64,000 bases of DNA from Weizmannia acidilactici (GTDB lineage: Bacteria > Bacillota > Bacilli > Bacillales > Bacillaceae_C). Positions 24,580-33,683 of the stretch are shown here, piece after piece; the first letter of the stretch is position 1, and the number at the start of each line of letters is the position of its first letter. The translations under genes were made by a program, and so were the position numbers. The notes under the pieces are model-generated. The model was not told the origin of the DNA, did not search any database, and saw nothing but the letters and a program-made list of their open reading frames with translations. The stretch covers positions 1 to 64,000 of the forward strand of contig NZ_BKZR01000012.1 in the NCBI RefSeq assembly GCF_008974225.1, in the 5' to 3' direction.

Positions 24580-25956
24580 CTATGGCCGTACCTTGTAAAG
24601 TTCCACCAGTTTCCACTCGAGCACATCCCGCAAAAACTCCGGCATGAAATAATGAATTTCGGCCTCCCGGATATGCGGAAAAAAGTTTCCGAACGTATAC
24701 ATGTCAATCGTGCCCAGCTTATAAATACGGTCCGGGGCAACTGGCTGCCCGTTAATGTATATTTTGCGCAGTGCATGGTTGAACTGAATTCTCCGGTATA
24801 CAAACTGCCCCATGATTTTCCCGCGGAAGCCGAGCCCTTTCAATTCAAGATGTGGCCATTTCGGATCCAGCGTTGCCAAAAGCACCTCCTGAAGCTGGGC
24901 GCCCGTCAGTTCGATCAGGCACGGGTTGATCGGATGCGGGAGGATGCGGTGCAGGTCGAATTTTGTTACCGGTCCTTGTTCTAGGCTGCCAAGCACCAGG
25001 CCGGCATTTAAAAAAGCGCAGTCCGCGCCGCACCATTCCATCACCGCTTCGCAAAGCAGTCCCGCGAGGCAGTTATCTCTGAACCAGTCCGATTCCAATG
25101 TTTCCGGCAAATACACAAGCTTTTTGTCCAATAATTTTTTTCCCTCAAAATAATAATGTTCAATTTCGCTTGCTTCATCATGCGGTTCCTGAAAGTTGCC
25201 GGTCGGCAAAGCGCGCGCCGAGCGGTGAACGATTTTTTTGGCGCCCGGATCGATCTCCAGCTTCACATGGCCGAGATAATAACCGTATTTCCCAGCAGCT
25301 GCCAGCAGTGTCTGCCCGTCCGTTTCTCCTTTTTCCAGCACATGGTGCGTATGCCCGCCTAAAATGAGATCGACTTCCGGATATAGCTTTGCAACGATGA
25401 GGTCTTCGTGAATCCCTAAATGCGAAAGTACGACAATAATATCCGCCTGTTTTTTTAAAAAATCAATCTGCGTTTCGAGTTCTTTAAGCGGGTTGGAGAT
25501 TTGCCAGCCAAGCAGCCTGTACAATTTATAAAACGGCGCTGTCACCCCGGTAACACCGATTCTTACGCCGCCTTTTGTAGTGTAAATTTTCCGCGGCACT
25601 GTCCACTTTGGCCGTTTAAAATTATCATCGTACAAGTTGGCAAGGATAATATCGAATTGGGCCTCCTGGTACAGCGTGTCCAAGGCGTCGTGCGGCATCG
25701 TAATCCCTTCATTGTTGCCGATCGTGGCAGCCAGGTATCCAAGTTCGTTCAAGAGCCGGACGTTCGCTTTTCCCATCGTCCCTTCTGTATATGGATGACA
25801 CCTGTCCACATGGTCACCGAGGTCAAAAAGCAGCATTTCTTCATTGTTCCGGGCATGCTGCTCCTTTTTCCGTTGTAAAAAATGCCGGATCTTCGGCCAG
25901 TTTTCAAAATGACTGTGAATATCATTTGTATGGTATATATGTAAAATTTCGTTCAT
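24580..25956 (-). CDS. yunD: YunD, UshA-type metallophosphoesterase/5'-nucleotidase
   Basis: A 458-residue member of the 5'-nucleotidase/UDP-sugar hydrolase family without a signal peptide. The calcineurin-like metal site is intact: HTNDIHSHFENW, DLGDHVD, TIGNNEGI (GNHE variant), VVLSHLGIHED, LGGHTHH. The C-terminal nucleotidase domain starts about residue 310. ATG 25956 follows AAGGGGA. In most UshA proteins the enzyme is secreted; this Bacillus form appears cytoplasmic. Upstream of yunC. Confidence 0.9.
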   Translation of the reverse strand: MNEILHIYHTNDIHSHFENWPKIRHFLQRKKEQHARNNEEMLLFDLGDHVDRCHPYTEGTMGKANVRLLNELGYLAATIGNNEGITMPHDALDTLYQEAQFDIILANLYDDNFKRPKWTVPRKIYTTKGGVRIGVTGVTAPFYKLYRLLGWQISNPLKELETQIDFLKKQADIIVVLSHLGIHEDLIVAKLYPEVDLILGGHTHHVLEKGETDGQTLLAAAGKYGYYLGHVKLEIDPGAKKIVHRSARALPTGNFQEPHDEASEIEHYYFEGKKLLDKKLVYLPETLESDWFRDNCLAGLLCEAVMEWCGADCAFLNAGLVLGSLEQGPVTKFDLHRILPHPINPCLIELTGAQLQEVLLATLDPKWPHLELKGLGFRGKIMGQFVYRRIQFNHALRKIYINGQPVAPDRIYKLGTIDMYTFGNFFPHIREAEIHYFMPEFLRDVLEWKLVELYKVRP

Positions 25957-26128
25957 TGCCGGTCCCCTTATCATGGTGAGGGTAATGTACAGACAGCCGT
26001 TTGAAACAGCCGCCCTGTATCCTATATGCTTATGGATTTTATTTTATCACGATTTTAAAAACGGTGCGGGCTTTTGGATAACGTATTTGCAAAACCCCTC
26101 CTGAAAATTGCCCGTAAAGCAAAGAATG

Positions 26129-26169
26129 AAAAAACATCCGCTACAGACTTACTGCAGCGGATGTTTTTT
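26129..26169 (-). terminator. Terminator of the suf operon
   Basis: Long stem AAAACATCCGCT/AGCGGATGTTTT with flanking A and T runs on both sides. Confidence 0.9.
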
Positions 26170-26173
26170 ACTG

Positions 26174-27571
26174 TTAACCAATGGAGCCTTCCATCTCGAA
26201 TTTGATGAGGCGGTTCATTTCAACGGCGTATTCCATCGGCAGTTCTTTTGTAAATGGCTCGATGAAGCCCATGACGATCATTTCCGTTGCTTCCTGTTCG
26301 GAAATACCGCGGCTCATCAAATAGAAAAGCTGTTCTTCCGATACTTTCGATACTTTTGCTTCGTGTTCGAGCGAAATATTGTCGTTCAAGATTTCGTTGT
26401 ACGGAATCGTATCGGATGTTGATTGGTTATCCATAATGAGCGTGTCGCACTCGATGTTGGCGCGGGCGCCGTCCGCTTTCCGGCCGAAATGCACCATACC
26501 GCGATACGTCACTTTGCCGCCGTGCTTCGAGATCGATTTTGACACGATCGTAGAGGAAGTATTTGGTGCCAAATGGTACATTTTTGAGCCGGCATCCTGG
26601 TGCTGGCCTTTTCCGGCGATTGCGATCGACAGTGTCATGCCGCGCGCGCCTTCCCCTCTCAGCAGCACGGATGGATATTTCATCGTTAATTTCGAGCCGA
26701 TGTTCCCGTCGATCCATTCCATCGTCGCATTTTCATCACACACCGCACGTTTCGTAACGAGGTTGTAGACGTTGTTCGCCCAGTTTTGGATCGTCGTATA
26801 GCGGCAGTATGCATTTTTCTTGACGATGATTTCAACAACGGCGCTGTGGAGCGAGTTCGTCGTATAAACCGGTGCCGTGCACCCTTCGACATAGTGGACG
26901 GACGCGCCTTCATCGACGATAATCAATGTCCGTTCAAACTGCCCCATGTTTTCCGAGTTAATCCGGAAATAAGCCTGCAGCGGCGTGTCGACTTTTACGC
27001 CAGGCGGAACATAGATGAAGGAACCGCCCGACCATACAGCCGAGTTCAAAGCCGCAAATTTATTGTCTGTCGGAGGAACGACTGTTGCCCAATATTTGCG
27101 GAAAATATCTTCATTTTCCTTTAACGCGGAATCCGTGTCTTTGAAAACAATGCCGAGTTTTTCCAAATCCTGTTTCATATTATGGTATACGACTTCCGAT
27201 TCGTATTGCGCAGAAACGCCTGCCAAATATTTTTGTTCCGCTTCCGGAATACCGAGTTTATCAAACGTATTTTTGATTTCCTGCGGCACTTCATCCCAGG
27301 AACGGCCGGCATGTTCGGTCGGCTTTACATAATACGTAATGTCATCAAAGTCCAGCCCGGAGAGGTCCCCGCCCCATTGCGGCATCGGTTTGTTGTAAAA
27401 ATGCTCCAGGGATTTCAGGCGGAAATCAAGCATCCATTGCGGTTCCTCTTTCATTTTTGAAATTTCTTCCACAATTTCTTTCGTTAATCCGCGATTCGCA
27501 CGAAAAATGGAAACGTCTTTATCCCGAAAGCCGTACTTATAATCTCCGATTTCCGGCATTTTTTTAGCCAT
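26174..27571 (-). CDS. sufB: Fe-S cluster assembly protein SufB
   Basis: Scaffold subunit of the SufBCD complex on which clusters are built. The 465 residues show the SufB beta-helix core with SAVWSGGSFIYVPPGVKVD, EGCTAP, RTLIIVDEGASVHYVEGC, and the C-terminal RGISEQEATEMIVMGFIEPF. Start ATG 27571 follows GGAGGA and lies seven bases after sufU. Last gene of sufC-sufD-sufS-sufU-sufB, the standard Bacillus order, with a strong terminator. Confidence 0.97.
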   Translation of the reverse strand: MAKKMPEIGDYKYGFRDKDVSIFRANRGLTKEIVEEISKMKEEPQWMLDFRLKSLEHFYNKPMPQWGGDLSGLDFDDITYYVKPTEHAGRSWDEVPQEIKNTFDKLGIPEAEQKYLAGVSAQYESEVVYHNMKQDLEKLGIVFKDTDSALKENEDIFRKYWATVVPPTDNKFAALNSAVWSGGSFIYVPPGVKVDTPLQAYFRINSENMGQFERTLIIVDEGASVHYVEGCTAPVYTTNSLHSAVVEIIVKKNAYCRYTTIQNWANNVYNLVTKRAVCDENATMEWIDGNIGSKLTMKYPSVLLRGEGARGMTLSIAIAGKGQHQDAGSKMYHLAPNTSSTIVSKSISKHGGKVTYRGMVHFGRKADGARANIECDTLIMDNQSTSDTIPYNEILNDNISLEHEAKVSKVSEEQLFYLMSRGISEQEATEMIVMGFIEPFTKELPMEYAVEMNRLIKFEMEGSIG

Positions 27572-27577
27572 CAGCCA

Positions 27578-28024
27578 TCATTCCTCCATTCCTTTTTCTT
27601 CTTTGACCCCTTTTTCCATCGCCTTCCATGCCAACGTCGCACATTTGATCCGGGCAGGGAATTTCGAAACGCCGTGCAAAGCTTCAATATCACCGAGGTC
27701 AATATCATCTTCGTATTCTTTTCCCTGCACCATTTCCGAGAAAATATGGGAAAGCTTCACCGCTTCCTCCACCGTTTTTCCCTTTATCGACTGCGTCATC
27801 ATGGAAGCGGACGCCATCGAAATTGAACAGCCCTCGCCGGTAAATTTCGCGTCTTTGATGATGTCGTCTTCCACTTTCATCGTCAAATGGATCCGGTCGC
27901 CGCAAGTCGGGTTATTCATATCGATCGTCAGGCTTCCATCTTCCAAACTGCCCCTGTTTCGCGGATTTTTATAGTGGTCCATAATCACGCTGCGGTACAG
28001 CGCATCAAGGTTATTAGAAGACAT
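27578..28024 (-). CDS. sufU: Zinc-dependent sulfurtransferase SufU
   Basis: Accepts persulfide sulfur from SufS and passes it to SufB. The 148 residues carry the three conserved Cys residues that with an Asp bind zinc or sulfur: NPTCGDRI (about 41), GEGCSIS (about 66) and RIKCATL (about 128). ATG 28024 overlaps the end of sufS by 11 bases, a sign of translational coupling. Confidence 0.96.
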   Translation of the reverse strand: MSSNNLDALYRSVIMDHYKNPRNRGSLEDGSLTIDMNNPTCGDRIHLTMKVEDDIIKDAKFTGEGCSISMASASMMTQSIKGKTVEEAVKLSHIFSEMVQGKEYEDDIDLGDIEALHGVSKFPARIKCATLAWKAMEKGVKEEKGMEE

Positions 28025-29243
28025 TTGTGAAATACTCCTTTGCTTTGACGATACCGGCAACCAGTTTGTCAATATCTTCTTTTGTATTGTATAAATAAAA
28101 GCTTGCACGCGCAGTGGCGGAAACATTGAGCCATTTCATCAAAGGCTGTGCGCAGTGGTGACCGGCGCGGATCGCGATTCCTTCCGCATCGAGCACGGTC
28201 GCCACGTCATGCGGGTGCACATCTTTCAAATTGAACGTGACGAGCCCTGCCCGCTGATCGGCTTTTTTCGGGCCGTAAACCGTAATGCCTTCCACTTTGG
28301 AAAGCTGATCCAGAGCATAGGCGCTCAAATTGTGTTCATACGCCTGGATTGCATCGAGCCCGATTTCCTCGAGAAAATCGATGGCTTCCCCGAGCCCGAT
28401 CGCTCCGGCAATGATCGGCGTGCCCCCTTCAAATTTCCACGGGAGTTCTTTCCATGTGGAATCATAGAGGCCGACAAAATCGATCATTTCCCCGCCGTAC
28501 TCGAGCGGTTCCATATTTTCAAGCAGCGCTTTTTTCCCGTACAGGACGCCCACACCGGTCGGGCCGCACATTTTATGGCTGGAGAAGGCTAAAAAGTCGC
28601 ATTCCAGATCCTTCACATCGATTTTCAGATGCGGCGCGCCTTGGGCGGCATCGACAACCATATAAGCACCGTGGCTGTGTGCGATTTTCGCAATTTCCCT
28701 GACCGGGTTAATCGTTCCGAGCACGTTGGAAATGAGCGCCACGGCAACCATTTTGGTTTGGTCCGTAATCGTTTTTTGCACATCTTCAAGCCGTAATGTG
28801 CCATCTTCTTGCATCGGCATATATTTTAAAACGGCGCCTTTTCTTTTCGCAAGCTGCTGCCACGGAATCAGGTTGCTGTGGTGTTCCATATACGTAATGA
28901 CGATTTCATCGCCTTCCTGCACATGGTCGTTCCCGAAACTGTGCGCAACCAAGTTTAACCCGGCTGTCGTCCCTTTCGTGAACACCACTTCTTCCGTCGA
29001 CTCAGCGCCGATAAATTTGCGGACTTTTTCGCGCGCGCCTTCATAGCGGTCGGTCGCTTTTGTCCCGAGTGTATGGACGCCGCGGTGGACATTCGAATTG
29101 TATTCACGGTAATACTGATTGACGGCTTCAATGACACGGAGCGGCTTTTGTGAAGTCGCAGCACTGTCTAAATAAACAAGCGGATGGCCGTTTACTTCCT
29201 GGTCCAATATTGGAAACTGCCGGCGAACTTCTTTGATATCCAT
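28014..29243 (-). CDS. sufS: Cysteine desulfurase SufS
   Basis: PLP enzyme that takes sulfur from cysteine. The 409 residues contain the PLP Lys in FLAFSSHKMCGPTG, the active-site His/Asp (VVDAAQGAPH) and the persulfide Cys in RAGHHCAQPLM (about residue 362). ATG 29243 overlaps the sufD stop by one base (TAATG). Confidence 0.97.
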   Translation of the reverse strand: MDIKEVRRQFPILDQEVNGHPLVYLDSAATSQKPLRVIEAVNQYYREYNSNVHRGVHTLGTKATDRYEGAREKVRKFIGAESTEEVVFTKGTTAGLNLVAHSFGNDHVQEGDEIVITYMEHHSNLIPWQQLAKRKGAVLKYMPMQEDGTLRLEDVQKTITDQTKMVAVALISNVLGTINPVREIAKIAHSHGAYMVVDAAQGAPHLKIDVKDLECDFLAFSSHKMCGPTGVGVLYGKKALLENMEPLEYGGEMIDFVGLYDSTWKELPWKFEGGTPIIAGAIGLGEAIDFLEEIGLDAIQAYEHNLSAYALDQLSKVEGITVYGPKKADQRAGLVTFNLKDVHPHDVATVLDAEGIAIRAGHHCAQPLMKWLNVSATARASFYLYNTKEDIDKLVAGIVKAKEYFTNVF

Positions 29244-30553
29244 TATCGCACTTTCCTTTCAATGACTTCCGTCAATTGTTTTTTTACACTTTCAATCGGC
29301 AGCTGCGTGACAACCGGAGCGAGGAAGCCGTGGATGATCAGCCTTTCCGCTTCGCTTCTTGTAATGCCCCGGCTCATCAAATAGTAGAGCTGCACAGGGT
29401 CAACGCGCCCGACAGATGCGGCGTGACCGGCCATGACATCATCTTCGTCAATGAGGAGCATCGGGTTGGCGTCACCGCGCGCTTTTTCGCTCAGCATCAA
29501 CACACGCGATTCCTGTTCCGCATCCGATTTGGACGCGCCATGCTCAATTTTGCCGATGCCGTTAAAGATCATCGTTGAGGCGTCTTTTACAACGCCGTGT
29601 TTTAAAATAAAGCTTTCTGTATTTTTTCCGAAGTGGGCTATCCTTGTTGTATAGTTTTGGATTTGTTTTCCGCAGCTCACGACAACTGTTTTGGAATGGG
29701 AAACGGATCCGTCGCCCATCAGGTTGGTTGTATTGTCGGAAATCGTATTGCCGTCGTTCATCATGCCAAGCGCCCATTCAATCTGTGCATCGCGTCCGGC
29801 GTAGCCCCGGCGGTTCACATAAGTGGTGACGCCTTCCGCAAGCGCGTCAACCGCACCATATTCGATTTTTGCGTTCGCTTCGGCAATGACTTCCGTAACA
29901 ATATTGACGATGCCTTTTGCATTGTCGTTTGTCGAAATATAGTTTTCAACGTAAGTAACCGCACTGTTTTCATCCGCCACCACCAGCACATGGTTGAAAA
30001 GCGGCGCCGTTTCATGGTCGTGCACATAAATGGCCTGAACCGGTTCTTCCAGCACTACATTTTTCGGCAAGTATAAAAATGTCCCGCCGTTCACCAAAGC
30101 TGCATGGAGGGCGGTCAAACGGTGTTCATCCACTTTTACTGCATCTGTCATGAAGTACTTTTTCACGAGGTCAGGATGTTCTTTTACGGCTGTAAAAATA
30201 TCTGTCAGGATGACCCCTTTTGCTTTTGCGCCTTCCGACAGGGAAAGGTAGGCCCGCGTCTGGTTATGCTGGATATAGAGATTCTTTTTCGCATTTTCGA
30301 GATCCACGAGCGCTTTTACTTTCTCAGGCAGTTCATTTAAAGAACTGTACGCCGGGCTTGCCACACTGAAATCCGTAAACTGTGTAAAATTCCATTTATT
30401 CAGCTTCGTCTTATCCACTTCCGGCATCGGAGCGGTTTCGGCCCGGCCAAGTGCATAGAGGCGGAGCTCCTTAAACCATTCCGGTTCGCCGTTTCGGTCG
30501 GAATAAGAGCGAACATCCTGTTGAGTCATCGATAATTTTGTTTCTACCATCAT
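29243..30553 (-). CDS. sufD: Fe-S cluster assembly protein SufD
   Basis: Partner of SufB in the SufBC2D scaffold. The 436 residues share the beta-helix architecture (GGTFLYLPKNVVLEEPVQ, VGRVDPVQLYYLMSRGITRSEAERLI) but lack the Cys used by SufB. Start at ATG 30553 (or 30550) follows GGGAGGA; the frame to 30646 runs into the intergenic stretch. Nineteen bases after sufC. Confidence 0.95.
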   Translation of the reverse strand: MMVETKLSMTQQDVRSYSDRNGEPEWFKELRLYALGRAETAPMPEVDKTKLNKWNFTQFTDFSVASPAYSSLNELPEKVKALVDLENAKKNLYIQHNQTRAYLSLSEGAKAKGVILTDIFTAVKEHPDLVKKYFMTDAVKVDEHRLTALHAALVNGGTFLYLPKNVVLEEPVQAIYVHDHETAPLFNHVLVVADENSAVTYVENYISTNDNAKGIVNIVTEVIAEANAKIEYGAVDALAEGVTTYVNRRGYAGRDAQIEWALGMMNDGNTISDNTTNLMGDGSVSHSKTVVVSCGKQIQNYTTRIAHFGKNTESFILKHGVVKDASTMIFNGIGKIEHGASKSDAEQESRVLMLSEKARGDANPMLLIDEDDVMAGHAASVGRVDPVQLYYLMSRGITRSEAERLIIHGFLAPVVTQLPIESVKKQLTEVIERKVR

Positions 30554-30572
30554 GTCTGCTGCTCCTCCCTGC

Positions 30573-31358
30573 TTAAGCTTCCTGGCCGACAGTTTCGTCT
30601 TCGATCCCAAGCTCCTGCTTAATCCATTCGTAACCTTCCGCTTCAAGTCGGGTTGCCAGTTCAGGGCCGCCGGATTTCACGATGCGCCCTTGCATCATAA
30701 TATGGACAACATCAGGTGTAATGTAGTTGAGCAAACGCTGATAGTGGGTAATGATGATGCAGCCGAAATCATCGCTGCGCATTGAATTAATTCCTTTAGC
30801 AACAATTTTCAGCGCGTCAATATCAAGGCCGGAGTCGATTTCATCCAGAATTGCGATTTTCGGTTGAATCATCAGCAGCTGCAAAATTTCGTTCCGTTTT
30901 TTCTCGCCGCCAGAGAATCCCTCATTTAAATAGCGCTGCGCCATGTTCGTATCCATTTCAAGAAATTCCATCTTCTTATCCAGTTCACTGATAAATTTCA
31001 TGAGTGGAATTTCGTTACCTTCCCCGCGGCGGGTGTTGATTGCCGAGCGCAGAAATTCCGCATTGGTGACGCCACTGATTTCGCTCGGATATTGCATCGC
31101 TAAAAACAGGCCTGCCCTTGCGCGTTCATCTACTTCCATTTCTAGCACATTTTTCCCGTCGAGCGTGATGCTGCCTTGTGTTACAATGTATTTCGGATGT
31201 CCCATAATGGCGGACGACAACGTTGATTTCCCGGTCCCGTTCGGCCCCATAATGGCATGGAACTCACCGCTGTTTACTTCCAAATTGACCCCTTTTAAAA
31301 TTTCCTTTCCTTCTACTTCGACGTGAAGATCTTTGATTACAAGTTTTGATCCTGCCAT
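30573..31358 (-). CDS. sufC: Fe-S assembly ATPase SufC
   Basis: Cytoplasmic ABC-type ATPase that powers cluster formation on SufBD. Walker A GPNGTGKST (about residue 39), signature FSGGEKKR, Walker B ILDEIDSGLD, and the switch His in IITHYQR are all present in 261 residues. ATG 31358 follows CGGAGG. First gene of the suf operon; its promoter and direct repeats lie at 31393-31459. Confidence 0.97.
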   Translation of the reverse strand: MAGSKLVIKDLHVEVEGKEILKGVNLEVNSGEFHAIMGPNGTGKSTLSSAIMGHPKYIVTQGSITLDGKNVLEMEVDERARAGLFLAMQYPSEISGVTNAEFLRSAINTRRGEGNEIPLMKFISELDKKMEFLEMDTNMAQRYLNEGFSGGEKKRNEILQLLMIQPKIAILDEIDSGLDIDALKIVAKGINSMRSDDFGCIIITHYQRLLNYITPDVVHIMMQGRIVKSGGPELATRLEAEGYEWIKQELGIEDETVGQEA

Positions 31359-31392
31359 TAAAAATTCCTCCGTTGATTGTATATTTCGTACA

Positions 31393-31425
31393 GTTCATTC
31401 TCAGTTCATTCTCAATTTATTCTCA
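31393..31425. promoter_or_regulatory. Three 11-bp direct repeats at the suf transcription start
   Basis: Leftward strand: TGAGAATAAAT, TGAGAATGAAC, TGAGAATGAAC in tandem. They begin at the predicted start (about 31424) and extend 32 bases into the leader, as a repressor or attenuation site might. Each unit resembles a Fur/PerR half site (TGATAAT), but the arrangement is direct, not inverted. Confidence 0.6.
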
Positions 31426-31430
31426 TTATT

Positions 31431-31459
31431 ATTTTATAGCAAATGAAAACTATGCGCAA
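31431..31459 (-). promoter_or_regulatory. Sigma-A-type promoter of the suf operon
   Basis: Leftward: TTGCGC (31459-31454), 17-bp spacer, TAAAAT (31436-31431). Confidence 0.55.
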
Positions 31460-31621
31460 CTAGTAAAAACCTGTGGATAAACGGGCAATACCGAAGTTTT
31501 TCCGTTCCCGCTTATTCTTTAATAATAGCACAAACTCGACTTGACATAAAATTCTTGATTCAGATTTATTGAATTTCCTTATATTTTCATCGCTGCCCTG
31601 TCCATGCCGCGAAAAATGGTT
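31460..31621. other. Intergenic stretch, no gene seen
   Basis: Upstream of the suf promoter, AT-rich; only the yusD terminator at its far end is recognisable. Confidence 0.5.
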
Positions 31622-31652
31622 AAAAAAAAGCCGGGATTTTCCCAATTCCCGG
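31622..31652 (-). terminator. Terminator behind yusD
   Basis: CCGGGA/TCCCGG arms followed by T8 on the leftward strand. Confidence 0.75.
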
Positions 31653-31681
31653 TTCATTTTGTGATTCTCATTTTCATCCTG

Positions 31682-32053
31682 TTATTTGATAATCATAAGC
31701 GGCTGCCGTTTTCCCAAATCAGGATGGGGGCTGCCTGCGAGCCAAAAAAGGGACTCAAGCAACAAAAAATGCCGGTACGCACCCTTAAATTGGAGTTCGT
31801 CCATTTTCAGAAAGGTGCTGAGACGGTCCTTTCGGGATAACAGCAGTGGAAAGTTTTTATCCGGCATCACCAGTTCAAAATCCGCTTTACATGCGCCGGC
31901 TTGCAGCTGCTCCGCCCGCTCCTTGCAAAAAGAGACAAAGCAAACATCCTTTTCCGAGCGGAAAGACACCACAAACGGCGCAGCCGGCAAAAGCATCCGC
32001 AAATGTTTTTTTCGTACAAGATTACATAGAAAAGCCTCGATGATCTGTTCCAT
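31682..32053 (-). CDS. yusD: YusD-like protein (SCP2-like fold suspected)
   Basis: A 123-residue soluble protein placed exactly where yusD lies in B. subtilis, between the suf genes and yusE. Blocks such as PAAPFVVSFRSEKDVCFVSF and DFELVMPDKNFPLLLSRKDRLSTF suggest an SCP2-like sterol/lipid-carrier fold, with low certainty. ATG 32053 follows GGAGCG. Function unknown. Confidence 0.6.
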   Translation of the reverse strand: MEQIIEAFLCNLVRKKHLRMLLPAAPFVVSFRSEKDVCFVSFCKERAEQLQAGACKADFELVMPDKNFPLLLSRKDRLSTFLKMDELQFKGAYRHFLLLESLFWLAGSPHPDLGKRQPLMIIK

Positions 32054-32188
32054 CTAGACACGCTCCATCCGTCCGTTTTACTTTACTATTTCCGTACGGA
32101 CCGTGCCTTTCCTGCCATAACCGTTCAACAAATCGCCCGCTTTTCCCCCTGTTTTTGACGGTAAATGAGGCGATACCGTCGAACATTG

Positions 32189-32503
32189 TCAAATTAAGTG
32201 GGAAGATAGTTTTTCAAACAAATGTGGAACGGAATGGAAAGCATACACTTTTTCTTTCAAATTTCCTTTTTCAAATAGGAGCAGGCATGGCACACTTTCG
32301 ATTTGGTATATTTCCGCCATTTTCGGCACATAGTTCAAATTGGCTTTCGCATAGGTAAACTGTTTGGCAGCCTGCTCCACAATGTCCAACATTTTCCCCG
32401 CCAACTGGCATGTCCCACATAACGGGGTGTAAAAATAAAGGGCCAATTTTTCTTCCTGCATAATCCGTTCGCTTAAATGTTTTTCTTTTGTCCAGTCATC
32501 CAT
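32189..32503 (-). CDS. yusE: YusE-type thioredoxin-like protein
   Basis: A 104-residue thioredoxin-fold protein with the active site PLCGTCQLA (CxxC) near residue 24 and the cis-Pro loop ESVPCLLLF with an extra Cys before the Pro-like turn. Three in-frame starts compete: ATG 32515, GTG 32509 and ATG 32503. AAAGGA ends directly before 32515, so 32509 or 32503 is more likely. Position between gcvH and yusD matches B. subtilis. Confidence 0.8.
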   Translation of the reverse strand: MDDWTKEKHLSERIMQEEKLALYFYTPLCGTCQLAGKMLDIVEQAAKQFTYAKANLNYVPKMAEIYQIESVPCLLLFEKGNLKEKVYAFHSVPHLFEKLSSHLI

Positions 32504-32528
32504 AAGCACATCCATTCCTTTATCATTA

Positions 32529-32562
32529 CGAAGGCACCGCATCCGGGATGCAGTGCCTTTTT
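32529..32562. terminator. Strong hairpin between gcvH and yusE
   Basis: AGGCACTGCATCC pairs with GGATGCGGTGCCT with little loop. The T-run (T5) is on the + strand; on the gene strand CGTAATG follows, so it may act as an RNA-stability or attenuation element rather than a full terminator. Confidence 0.5.
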
Positions 32563-32568
32563 CATCTG

Positions 32569-32952
32569 TTACGCTTCTTGAATCATTTTCTCATATTGTT
32601 CGGCCGTTAACAATTCATCCGCTTCGCTCGGGTCGGACGGTTCAACAACGATCATCCAGGCTTTTTCATACGGGGATTCATTGACAAATTCAGGGTTGTC
32701 GTTCAAATCCGCATTGACTGCAACGACTTTTCCACTGACCGGGGCATATAATTCCGAAACGGTTTTAACGGATTCCACGCTCCCAAAAGGTTCATTGGCT
32801 GTCACTTCATCGCCTTCTTCCGGCAATTCGACAAACACAATATCCCCAAGTTCAGATTGCGCAAAATCGGTAATGCCGATCCGGAAATTCCCATCCTCTT
32901 CTTTGACCCACTCATGATCTTCCGAATACCGCAAATCCTCTGGTACCGCCAT
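32569..32952 (-). CDS. gcvH: Glycine cleavage system H protein
   Basis: Lipoyl-carrying shuttle protein of the glycine cleavage system; in Bacillus it is also central to lipoate assembly via LipM/LipL. The lipoylation Lys is in SVESVKTVSELYAP (about residue 62). The 127-residue length and start MAVPEDLRYSEDHEWV are typical. ATG 32952 is eight bases after GGAGG; GTG 32955 directly precedes it. Confidence 0.96.
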   Translation of the reverse strand: MAVPEDLRYSEDHEWVKEEDGNFRIGITDFAQSELGDIVFVELPEEGDEVTANEPFGSVESVKTVSELYAPVSGKVVAVNADLNDNPEFVNESPYEKAWMIVVEPSDPSEADELLTAEQYEKMIQEA

Positions 32953-33039
32953 CACATATCCCTCCGTTGTATGTATCTGTTCAAAAATTCAACCTTTCAA
33001 GTCTAAAATTACATAAAAATACAGCTTAAATCAATCATT

Positions 33040-33393
33040 TTATAAGTTTTTTTCATAATCTTCTTCATTAAAGCCGAACAGCGCAAATGCATCGCCGGCC
33101 AAAATCGGACGTTTGATGAGCATGCCGTCAGATGCAAGCATTTCGAGGAGTTCATCTTCGGATAAAGCCGGGATTTTATCTTTCAAACCGAGTTCACGGT
33201 ATTTTTGCCCGCTCGTGTTAAACAGCTTCTTGATCTCAAGCCCGCTCTTTTCATAATAGTCTTTGAGTTGCGCTTTGGAAGGCGGGTTTTCCACAATGTG
33301 CACGGCTTCATAAGCAATTTCGTGTTCGTCCAGCCATTTTTTCGCTTTCCGGCATGTGCCGCATTTCGGGTACCAGTAAAAAGTCAGTGCCAT
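33040..33393 (-). CDS. yusI: YusI, ArsC/Spx-family protein
   Basis: A 117-residue thioredoxin-fold protein of the ArsC/Spx group with CGTC (residues about 10-13) in YWYPKCGTCRKAKKWL and the C-terminal RPIL loop. It is the YusI type rather than Spx, whose motif is CxxC with other RNA polymerase-binding residues. ATG 33393 follows AAGGAGTG. First of the yusI-gcvH-yusE-yusD series. Confidence 0.9.
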   Translation of the reverse strand: MALTFYWYPKCGTCRKAKKWLDEHEIAYEAVHIVENPPSKAQLKDYYEKSGLEIKKLFNTSGQKYRELGLKDKIPALSEDELLEMLASDGMLIKRPILAGDAFALFGFNEEDYEKNL

Positions 33394-33683
33394 CTTGTTC
33401 ACTCCTTGGCAAAATATCGTTACCTGTATGTTATGCGATTTTGCCCGGATATGCAAAGAAAGAAGCAGAGCTGCAGGCTGCTTCCCGGGCTTTTTGAATA
33501 GACGTGACATTCACTTCGTTTTCCGTTTGCGGACCGCTTTTTTCGCAGAAGTCTCGTGAATTTCGCGTATATCAAAACGGGGATTTAGAACGGACACTCT
33601 TTTAACAAGGGGTTTTGGGGATAAGATTTGCCACGCCAGCACATTCATGAGCAACCTTTTTCATGCGGAGTTCTTTTGAGTTT
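33394..33683. other. Intergenic stretch between yusI and the 2Duf cassette
   Basis: No ORF with a ribosome site. GAAGCAG/CTGCTTC (about 33463-33486) forms a hairpin followed by CCGGGCTTTTT. Otherwise nothing recognised. Confidence 0.4.

Noticed and set aside
31393..31425. Classical Fur box at suf
   Set aside because: Units are direct, not inverted, repeats; no 7-1-7 palindrome can be formed.
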